Assembly: GCA_024291935.2 (NCBI GenBank)
Contig: CM044311.1
Location: 26,478,001-26,542,000 of the forward strand
DNA length: 64,000 nt
Direction: 5' to 3'
From: Okapia johnstoni
Lineage: Eukaryota > Chordata > Mammalia > Artiodactyla > Giraffidae
Position numbers and translations under genes: made by a program. Each line of letters starts with the position of its first letter. Position 1 is the stretch's first letter. The notes under the pieces are model-generated. The model was not told the origin of the DNA. It searched no databases and saw nothing but the letters and a program-made list of their open reading frames with translations. This document shows, in pieces, positions 55,171-64,000 of the stretch.

Positions 55171-56679
55171 TTCTAGCTTCTTCTTGGTTCAGGCTTCTTA
55201 TTTCATTTCAAGGGGGTGCAAGTCCTAAGGGGATGCTGGCAGCAATCAGCATTCTAAAAGCAGAATCTGATAATTATATCCCCTGGATAAGAAGAGGTTG
55301 GCTCTACTGAAATGTACGCCCCAGTGCTATTTAAAGCTATATGCACTAAAGCATTATTTTTCAAAATTTGAACTGATGTTTTCTGCATGCCTGTGGGTTC
55401 TCGATAGAATAGAAATCCTAAAATATGGTTACTTCAACACACATTTTACTTCAGTTTAAAGTCGCTAACTAAATGTTTACTATTTTCATTTATTACAATA
55501 TCCCAAAGGAATGACATTTATCCATGTGTCACAGCTTGATCTAAAAGGCTGTTTTGAGGCAAAGCTGTAGAATTTGAAGAAATCACACAGTAGATATCCA
55601 CCTACTGGAGAATTTAGAACCAGCTCAAAAGTTTTCTATGATAGTGGAAACTGACTGTGTTTTTTATACATCCCTATATTGCACCCATTGTTGGTTTTTT
55701 GCTCGCCAAATTTCAAATACACGTTTAGGTTCAAACCAGGTCTCATTTCATTTTGCTATGTCCCTAGGCAAGTTAATTGTAGTTTCACAGATTCAGACTT
55801 TGTGAACTGCAATTTGAGACAATTATTTTTATCATACCAGATCACTGTTATGAAACAGTCTATGTTATAGGCAGGACACAGTGTACAGAACATTATATTG
55901 GGGAGAAGTTCTCCTCAGTGCTCATGACGATCACAGAAATGTTTAAAATGGGAATTAAATTGGCAGTACATATATAGGAAGAAGTTAGGAAAGGATAAAC
56001 AATGTTTTAAAATGAGTTCAATTTGAAGAGTAAGTGAAAAATAACGTATATAAATTAACTAAAGGGCTTAGAGTTTTAGTAAATGCACATCTATCTTTCA
56101 TAAACCTTCTATGGGTTAACAACATAGTTCTTCGTTTTTTTGCAGTTCTGATTTTCTGGGAGGAATGTCTGCTGCATATTCATGTTATCTGCAGTCTAGG
56201 ATTCTAATAAATTTGGCTGCAGAAAGAGGCACAATATGTCTCATCTTAGTGTGTCCTGCTGACTGTGTGTTTTTGGCCCTTTGGTGCACATGACACCTGA
56301 ATGCAGACGCACAGCTGAGTAGCAACAAGCAGAGCAGACACTGTGCCACAGACAGGACCAAAGTCACTTCTGGGCACTCTTCATTCATGTGACAGTGTAC
56401 ATGTTTTATGGTTATGTTCAATAATTCACATGCTGTGATGTAACTGCACATGGATGCTTTTGTGTGCATATTTGCGTATGTATGTGTCTATGTATCTAAA
56501 AAGGTAGTAAGCTTGCAGAGAGAAGCAATTGAAATTTCTATCTTTGTGTACAATTCCTTAACATTAGTACCTGATATTGAAAAGGAATAGGGCAGGGATT
56601 TGTAGCCCCCAAAAGACTTAATTATTCATGGTATGATTTTGCTATTCATGCCTCAAATTTTTTCAAAACTCCAACATCA

Positions 56680-56780
56680 TCATTTATTCAACATACATTT
56701 ATTTAGTCTTTGGGCCAGTCACTGCCCTAGACATTAGGAATATTGTTGTTAACAAAATAGACACATATGAGAAGTATATT
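56680..56780. mobile_element. L2/MIR-like relic
   Basis: tttattcaacatacatttat, gggccagtcactgccctaga and tgttaacaaaatagacaca match an ancient mammalian repeat, probably the L2 type; class uncertain. Confidence 0.45.
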
Positions 56781-56984
56781 TTAGCATGATATCACTAATG
56801 AAGCTTTATTTTCTCTGTTCCTATCTGAACATCCTTCTAATATTCCTAAATCTCTAGCCAAATGTACTAAATACTTTATGATTAGTCAGTAATCACAGGA
56901 TTCTTTGGTTGGTGCTCTTCAGATTATATATAGAGAGCATAGTCTTTATAATTAAGAATTTATAATCAATTAATACATTGATTT

Positions 56985-57222
56985 GAAAAGATACATATAT
57001 GCAATATTCATAGCAGCATTATTTACAGTTGCCAATATATAGAAGCAACCTGTGTCCAACAACAGATGAATGGGTAGAAGAGATGTGATATATATACACT
57101 ATGGAATACTACTCAGACCAAAAAAAAAGAAATTCTGCCACCTGCAACAATGTGGATGGACCTACTGGGTATTATGCTTGGTGAAATAAATCAGACAGAG
57201 AAAGACAAATGCTCTATAATAG
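56985..57222 (+). mobile_element. L1 3' end fragment
   Basis: Sense blocks: attcatagcagcattattta, gaatgggtagaagagatgtg, atggaatactactcagacc, caacaatgtggatggaccta and gtgaaataaatcagacagag. Confidence 0.85.
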
Positions 57223-57582
57223 ATTTATTTTATTGAGAAAAATAATCTTACAGATTATATGGAAGACTAAACTCTTTATCAAGAAAAGTATCACAAAGAA
57301 GATCAACAAAGGGAAACTTGCCTTTCTAGATACCAGTAAAAATAATAAGAATCAGTATCAGAGTAAGCAGAACACAACAGAAAGGACAATTTAGAAACTG
57401 ACCCTACTACCAACCAAAATTTAATACAGCATTCCCAAAATTATATAATAATTCAACTTAGTTGAAGGAAAGTAATTTAATGAATAATCCTGCAACACTC
57501 CATACCCTGTGGAAGATCATTTAAAACTGGACCACTTTATTATACTATAAACACAAAATAATTCTAGATTGTTTAAAAAGCT
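57223..57582 (+). mobile_element. L1 ORF2 fragment
   Basis: Sense blocks gaaacttgcctttctagata, gaacacaacagaaaggacaa and aaactggaccactttattat correspond to L1 ORF2 sequence upstream of the 3' end, yet it lies downstream of a 3' end piece. Two insertions or a rearrangement would explain this. Confidence 0.65.
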
Positions 57583-57587
57583 TTGTT

Positions 57588-57800
57588 GTTTGTTCTTTAG
57601 TTACTGTCTTGTCCAATCTTTTGCAACCCCATGAACTGTAGCTCCTCTGTCCATGAGATTTCTCAGGCAAGAAAACTGGAGTGAGCTGCCATGCCCTCCT
57701 CCAGGGGATCTTTCTGACCCAGGGGTTGAACCTGCATCTCTTATGCCTCCTGCATTGCTAGGTGGGTTTTTAACAACTAGTGCCACCTGGGAAGCCCATT
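57588..57800 (-). mobile_element. Bov-tA SINE
   Basis: Antisense copy ending gtgccacctgggaagccc. Part of the BovA body (caggctcctct area) is shortened. Confidence 0.9.
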
Positions 57801-60627
57801 TAGGTTATAGTGTGACCAAAAGGCAAAGGGAATCAACTAGAAGAAGGAACATTATCCAAAGATGGATAAAGGGACTTGTGTCTTCTTGGGAGAGGTTGCA
57901 TGTGATTAACTGTTCGAGGGAGATTGCATCCTACTTGCCAGAAGCATGATTTGTTTTCCTTTTAATTGGATGCTGAGTATGGTTCAAAGAGGTACATAAA
58001 GAAGTGGTCAAGCAGTTGATTGTGGTACCTTTTTTCCTGTGCATCTTAGGTTAAATTGAAATTGTGTTTCTTCGAAGTCCTTCTGTTACGGTCCCAGGTT
58101 GGGGTGGCCCACAAGCAAAATTTGCATGAGATTTAGAAGGTGAAAGAGAATCAGCCAGCTCTACTTTCTGAAAGTCAATATAGGTCACCAGATCCACTGC
58201 AGCTTTCTTTTGTTGCTGTGAATTTGCTAGTTCATCTTGTTGCTACATAACAACAGCAGCCGGGCTAACAAGCCCTCCAGATTCTATTGGATCTTCCAAT
58301 TTAGTATTTGCAAGTTCTGGAGCAAGTATATTGCTGAAGAAGTATAATACTGAAGCAGCTCTGTGGAGAAGGACACCAGGTTCTCCTGTAGATCACTTAT
58401 GCTAGGTTAGAAGCTGTGAAAATTAGGTGTGAGTTATGGTTTCGATTCAAGGGTTCCAGACTACCTGAATGAGCACCAGTTGATACTCAACCTGTCCAGT
58501 ACAGCTTTCCTTCCTAACTGCGGCCCTTTATAACCAGCAGTAATGTAGACACAGCTTTTGACATAGGCAACAAGCCTCTCCATGGACCTTCTCACCGGCT
58601 CCCATAATCGTGTAAAATCCAACCCATACAATAAATTCCTTACTCCATGTGGTTCTGCTTCTCTGATCAAACCCTGAGGGATTCAAATTCCAACCTTATT
58701 TTAGGTCAAATTTCTCATGCATCATTTCTAATAACATTTCTATTACTTTGTTATATTAATTTAATTCTCTGAAATATTTGTAGATTTTAATCTTAAAAAG
58801 TTAGGACCATATTTCCATCCTTATAACCTATAAATAGAAGACATCAGTCATATTCTGAAGTAATTGCCTATGTTTTCTATTGCTCCAAACAGAGGAGGAA
58901 TAAATAAATATTATTTCTCATAAGTAAACTAGGTCATACCCAGTAATAACTAATAAAAATGATAGACTATTGTTTGTAGGGAACCTGGCTACACTGAAAC
59001 GCTAGAAAGGGCTTGAATGTATCAGATCATAGGAGAATAAAATAAGAGAATAAAGAACAGGAAAGAGGAAAGAATACAAAATGGGGCATCGAGGTAAGGA
59101 AGAAAAAGTAATATTTTTCCCAAATATTGAATTGATTGCCTTTCATTCTCTGGGAAAAAATATACATGAAGGATATATGTAGAGAGAAATTGTTTTATTA
59201 GTCATTTATTGCAAAAGATGAATACAGATTTTGGGATAAAATTTAGAGACCTTCATATTTGATCTTTAAACTAGTCGCACCACTTCCCTACCTCCTGTGA
59301 TGTCTAGAATTTTCTCTGATTTCACTACAAGCCAAGGTCTTCCTCCCCTCATCTTTCTGATAGTAGACATCCTACGCCATCATCATCATCCTTTATATCC
59401 ACTAGCTAAGGACCCTTTCTGTGATCCTCTGCCAACTTATACTACCTCACATCAAACATGGATACTCACAAAACTGCACACAAACACAGTTGCATTCACC
59501 GGGATTTTACAGTTTAGGGGAAATAAAAAGCTATTAACGGAGTAGGAATTCTCTTTTTCCTCTACTTTTAGCACTGTCACATACAACTTTTAATACACAT
59601 ATACAACTTTTAATATATTTGTCACTAAAGTTACGTTTTAGCTTATGGAGTACTTGAGGGACAAACTCTTCAAAAGAAAATTCCACAATTATCAAGCCTT
59701 GTGTACCTCACTGACCCAGCTCCCCAAAGATGCCAATTTGTGCCGGTGAAGATAAAGAACTTTGCAAAAATCACGAAGTCACAATGATTTGGGTCATAGT
59801 AGATCTGCTGAATGGGTCAATAAAACACAAAAGCAGGGCTTCTTCGTTCTCACTATTTATATAGAATCAGTATGTTAAAAAAAGAAAAGCAGCGCCCACT
59901 CCAGATTTAAAGGGAAGAAATAACCAGAAGGGAATAGATGAGGAGAGTTAGAGGAACAGGGAAAACAGCCATGAGCAGTAAGACTGCTAAATCATCTTCA
60001 TGTATTCATATATGTAAAATGCTTCATTCATCCTAAGTACCATCATGGGTTGAGGCTACTAATCAAAATAAAATTCATGCAAATATATGTACATGATTTG
60101 CAGATGAGCCATGGCCTCCAGGTTTTTGGAAAGTTGCCAGTATTGTCCTTGATAAAGCAAAGTTTAGGCCCTTTCTAAGCTCTGAAATTGTCATTTCTTT
60201 GTTAGAAATGCAGAGTACATAAACTGATGAGGGGAGAGAGTGAAATAGGAGTGAGGGAGGTTAACCTAGTGGCAGTCTTGACAAGAAGAACGTACCCAGG
60301 TTTTCCTTCAACTGCAGGATTTATGAGCTCTGGAATATTTAATACTTACAAATAGAAAAGAATCACATTCAGTACACGATCAGTATGAAAGAATATGTTA
60401 TTCTTTCATAAACAGATTTTTAAATTGTAATCAGGTTGTGAATCTTTAAATTTTAAGTATTAAAGCAGTCTAATAATTTAAAATTTATCTCATTAAATGT
60501 TCTATGGGATATTGTTAATTATTACTGGGTTATCTTCCTTTGTTCAGGTGAAGGACAGATACTGCACAGCAAAAATTGTATATTTTGATTCCATATTATT
60601 CTGGATTATTTGATGATTTTGAAGGTG
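57801..60627. other. Mostly unique DNA, 2.8 kb
   Basis: No ruminant repeat recognised. The part 58084-58690 starts with TG, contains an AATAAA at 58630-58635 and ends near ctctgatcaaaccctgag. It may be an old LTR, but I could not assign it. Elsewhere only AT-rich sequence and short frames. Confidence 0.4.
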
Positions 60628-60852
60628 GACATGCTCGCCAGGTGGACCTAGTGGGAAAAAAAAAAAAACAAACCCTGCCAATGCAGGAGACATAAAAGAC
60701 ATGAGTTTGATCCCTGGGTTGGGAAGATTCCCTTGGAGGAGGCATGACAAGCCGCTCCAGTATTCTTGCTTGGAAAATCCCATGGACAGAGGAGGCTGGC
60801 ACGCTATAGTCCAGACGGTTGCAAAGAGTCGGAGACAACTAAAGCGACTTAG
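60628..60852 (+). mobile_element. Bov-tA SINE with an A-run in the head
   Basis: Head gctcgccaggtggaccta followed by an A13 run in place of part of the A-box region, then the normal B box region, body and tail ending aaagcgacttag. Confidence 0.9.
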
Positions 60853-60984
60853 TATATATAGCACATGCTGTCTTAGAGAAATAGTGTGATGCATTTGTCA
60901 GGGTGTGGATTGGGTAAATAAGTAGGAGTTGAGAAAATTAATAAGGTTAATAAAAATTCAATAAAGTATTCATGAATATAGGGT

Positions 60985-61640
60985 ACATTTTTCATTCAGT
61001 CATTCATTCACCCCACAAGTGTTATTAAGGTATTGAAGCAAGGTACTAGGGACATAATGTTTAGTCATGAGACACAGCTCCTACCTTTAAAGTACTAAAA
61101 ATCCAGTAGAAAAGATAGACAAGCAATCAAATTGTATGGATGTGTAATGAGAGAAGTAACAGAGGAGCACAGGGTGCTGTGGTTCAAAGAAAAGTACAAA
61201 CCATTTTACACAGATGGAATTTAGTTTAAATGATCCCCAAAGAAGGTAACTATCATTTTTTTTCCTTCTTTGTACACACTTGGTGCTCATTCCTTCAAGA
61301 GGTGGAGTGTCTTTCCCCTCCTCTGTAAGTCACAGTTCTCCAGAACAACAGAGTCAATAAGACATATACTGATATTAGATTTTATTTATTTTAAAGGCCA
61401 GTTGAGAAATGTGACTTAAAGTCAACTTGAAGAATGAGAAAGAGCCAGAGTGACAAAGAAATGCGCATTACAGACAAAGTGTGGAAAGTGCGAAGGCCTT
61501 GAGTAGAAAAAGTTGGCAAGTTTAAAGCAGGGAAAGAATGCCAGTGTTTCCTGAGCAGAGAAGAATGGGAAGATGAGGTGAGAGAGGAAGGAAAGGCTTG
61601 TTTTTGCAATATCTTTTAGGCTGTGAGAAGGAGATTGGCT
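60985..61640. mobile_element. L2-like ancient LINE relic, discontinuous
   Basis: First block: ttcagtcattcattcaccc, acacagctcctaccttta, gtagaaaagatagacaagc. Second block from about 61440: gcgaaggccttgagtag, aatgccagtgtttcctgagc and gaggtgagagaggaagg. Order fits a single old L2-type LINE. A different sequence (61265-61380, including gttctccagaacaacagag) separates the blocks. Confidence 0.5.
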
Positions 61641-61646
61641 TTTATT

Positions 61647-61856
61647 TTGTGCTCAGTTGCTTCAGTCGTGTCTGACTCTGCGACCCCATGGACTGTAGCC
61701 TGCCAGGCTCCTCTGTCCCTGGGATTATACTGCAGGAATATTGGAGTGGGTTGCCATTTCCTTTTCCAGAGATCTTCCTGAGCCAGGGATCAAAACAAAC
61801 CCACACCTCCTGAGGTTTCTGCACTGGCAAGCAGATTCTTTACTACTGAGCAACCT
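61647..61856 (-). mobile_element. Bov-tA SINE
   Basis: Antisense copy ending tactactgagcaacct. A 9-bp TSD gcttttatt at 61638-61646 and 61857-61865, within the L2-like sequence, which resumes after it. Confidence 0.93.
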
Positions 61857-61884
61857 GCTTTTATTCTAATGGCTATTGTAAATA

Positions 61885-62396
61885 TGGTAGTGTGTTAGCT
61901 TTCTATAAACACTGTAACAAATTACCACACATTGAGTTCTTAGAACAATACACATTTATTATCTTAACAGTTTTTGAGGGCAGAAGTCTGAAATGGGTCT
62001 TAATGGGCTAAAATTAAAATATCAGCAGGGCCTTATCCTTTCCGGAGTCATTTTGAGGAAGCTATTTCCTTGTCTTTTCCAGCTTCTACAGGCCACCTGA
62101 ATTCCTTGGCTTATAGCTGCTTCCTCTTCCTTCAAAGTAAACAGTGTAGCATCTTCAAACCTCTCTCTGACTCTTCTTTCTCCCACTTGTGACTGCATTG
62201 AGGCCACTCAAATATTGCAGGAAAATCTCTTCATCTCAATATCAGCTGATTAGCAACCTTGAACTCTATCTACAACCTGAATTCCTCTTTGTCATATAAC
62301 CTAACATATTCACAGGTCTTGGGATTAGGACAAGGACACCTTTGGGGTTGGGCAGCAGGTTTATTCTTCCTGTGATTAGACTGGCAAGGTGGGAGT
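61885..62396 (-). mobile_element. ERVL-MaLR LTR
   Basis: Antisense MaLR-like blocks: aacactgtaacaaattacca, cacatttattatcttaacag, gcagaagtctgaaatgggtc, tttccagcttctacaggcc, tcagctgattagcaacct, cctaacatattcacaggtct and ggattaggacaaggaca. Near full length, old. Confidence 0.72.
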
Positions 62397-62449
62397 CATC
62401 ATGGAAGAAACAGCAGAGATGTCAGACTAGGTTGATTTTCATATAATCA

Positions 62450-62661
62450 TGCTTCCCAGGTGCGCTAGTGGTAAAGAACCTGCCTGCCAATGCAAGAGAA
62501 ATAAGAGATGTAGATTTGATCCCTGGGCCAGGAAGATCCCCTGGAGGAGGGTATGGTAACCCCTCTAGTATTCTTGCCTGGAGAAGCCCCGTGGATAGAG
62601 GAGCCTGACAGGCTATAGTCCATAGGAAAACAAAGAGTCGGACATGACTGAAGTGACTCAG
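62450..62661 (+). mobile_element. Bov-tA SINE
   Basis: Head gcttcccaggtgcgctagtg, box B region gatttgatccc (mutated), BovA body, tail gaagtgactcag. TSD tataatca at 62442-62449 and cataatca at 62662-62669. Confidence 0.93.
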
Positions 62662-62669
62662 CATAATCA

Positions 62670-63277
62670 GACATTGTACTTATACCTATATTTATGAATA
62701 CAAACACATTCAACTACAATTTCTAATAAAATAAATCATTTTTAAATGTTGCAAATAAGAAATCCTCCTAGATAATTCTGATTGCCAAGTAAGGACTTTT
62801 GTAAAGAAGTCATGCAAGAGAATCTAGCTTTCAACCAGGCTTACAGAACACTCATAGAAGCCGAATGTATAGTTCAGGTTTTTATTTGGCCATCAAAATT
62901 TCTGGTCGGTTGACTTTGGGATCAATTTTGTTAAAAACAAACAAACAAAAACAGAGATTCCTGGTTTCTAGTGTAATAAGGTCCTCTCTTGTTGAAAGCC
63001 TGTCTCAGGAAACAGGGCTTTTAGAATGACTCTGTTTACCTGTTACCTTTGCAGTATAGGCTTGTAGAAGGAAGCTTCTGTTTCTCAAGGCCTACCTCTA
63101 AATCATAAACCATCTTCAAATGATTGAATTTATTTATTTTTTTGTTTTTTTTTTAGAAATTTTAGTAGAAAGGGGAGAGACCAGGTTATCGCTGTGATCA
63201 GATTCTTTTCCTAAGAAACATATTTGACCAAAAATGTTAACTTTCAATTTCTGGATTCAGTAGTATCCATTTCACTT
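62670..63277. other. Unique DNA
   Basis: An (AAAC)n-like run near 62935-62952 and a T-rich run near 63130-63153. Nothing else recognised. Confidence 0.4.
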
Positions 63278-63499
63278 ACACTCTGGGTGTTAAGTTGTGT
63301 CTGACTCTTTGTAACCCCATGGGCTGTAGCCGGCCAGGCTCCTTCGTCCATGGGATTTTCCAGGCAAGAATACTGGAGTGGGTTGCCATTTCCTTCTCCA
63401 GGGAATCTTCCCAATCCAGGGATCAAACCTAGGTATCCTGCATTGTAGGCGGTCTCCTGCCTTGCAGGTTGATTTCTTACCGACTGAGCCAGCAGGGAC
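63278..63499 (-). mobile_element. Bov-tA SINE
   Basis: Antisense copy with a duplicated tRNA-head segment: cctgcattgtaggcggtc is followed by ctcctgccttgcaggttg. Ends accgactgagccagcaggg. Confidence 0.92.
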
Positions 63500-63866
63500 C
63501 TGTTTACTGCTCTACAGCCTGGTTCATTTTGGTAAGTGTAACAGGACTCGAGGAGTGATAAACATTTAAAGACCTCCTTGTTATAATGTTCGACATAGCT
63601 ATTAATAGAGCCATGTAATATTGAGGTGAGGGAATTTACTTCCTTCTTAGCTTTGAAAAACCCATAGTGACATTTTAAAAAATCATATTTATTTGCCAGA
63701 AATAATTTTATTACTCCTGTAGATTCATGTATTCCAAGAAACGGAACCAAGAATCATTCTGTTTCTCTCTTTCAAGTTTCTTTCACCTGCAGTATATAAC
63801 TGTAGGGAAATTCTCCAAGTTTGCCAATGTTTCTGATTTTCCAGGAAATGATAGTCTTTACTACAG
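63500..63866. other. Unique DNA
   Basis: Nothing recognised. Confidence 0.35.
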
Positions 63867-64000
63867 CAGTCCCCAACCTTTTCGGTGCCAGGAACCAGTT
63901 TCATGGAAGGCAGTTTTTCCACGGACTGGGAGTGGGGGATGGTTTGGGGATGATTCAAGCATGTCATATTTATTGTGCACTTTATATCAGTTATTATTAC
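63867..64000. mobile_element. hAT-type DNA transposon, cut by the window edge
   Basis: Terminal-repeat-like start cagtccccaaccttttcgg, then ccaggaaccagtttcatgg, tttttccacggactgggagt and tttattgtgcactttatatc. Matches a common mammalian hAT family that I do not name. It continues beyond the window. Confidence 0.7.

Larger units (their letters stand above)
54251..56984. other. Mostly unique DNA, 2.7 kb, with relic repeats
   Basis: No ruminant-specific insertion. Diverged MIR and L2-like relics are listed separately. G+C-richer patch at 56140-56480 with a 94-codon - strand frame (56185-56469), unrecognised. Confidence 0.4.

Overview
The window is ruminant, most likely bovid, genomic DNA. The evidence is its repeats: about three dozen copies of the Bov-tA/BovA tRNA-derived SINE family, one Bov-A2 dimer, twelve pieces of the RTE-type LINE BovB, several ruminant L1 3' ends, a CHR-type SINE and a bovid-type ERV LTR. 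Older mammalian layers lie beneath them: MER53, Tigger, hAT, MaLR LTR, MIR and L2-like pieces. Cattle, sheep, goat and close relatives cannot be told apart by eye. No host protein-coding exon, rRNA, functional tRNA gene or CRISPR array could be supported. Every long open frame that I recognise is BovB ORF2 debris; the others are unrecognised and look like chance frames. The segment reads as intergenic or deep intronic DNA.

Layout. 1-2.7 kb: unique DNA, two SINEs, a TA microsatellite and a MER53-like palindrome. 2.7-12 kb: BovB-dominated, with a 2.4 kb + strand BovB facing several - strand BovB pieces, a Bov-A2 dimer and a MaLR LTR split by a SINE and a BovB. 12.7-16.7 kb: L1 3' regions on the - strand, cut by SINEs and a younger L1. 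16.7-27.7 kb: SINEs, an unidentified 0.7 kb segment with a 149-codon frame, MIRs, an L1 3' end and a 1.4 kb - strand BovB. 27.7-35 kb: L1, three + strand BovB pieces, an ERV LTR cut off just after its poly(A) signal, and a hAT element. 35-43 kb: few repeats, AT-rich, with a 2.8 kb stretch where I recognise none. 43-48 kb: a Tigger holding an L1 that holds a BovB, and a hAT holding a 5'-inverted L1. 48-64 kb: mostly unique AT-rich DNA with scattered SINEs, L1 ends, L2/MIR relics, a MaLR LTR and the start of a hAT element at the right edge.

No new molecular system is evident. The most informative content is insertion history: many copies keep target-site duplications (TSDs) of 9-16 bp, so insertions can be ordered by nesting. 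Repeat names come from recognition of family sequences, not from a database search, and boundaries without a TSD are accurate to roughly 10-20 bp.
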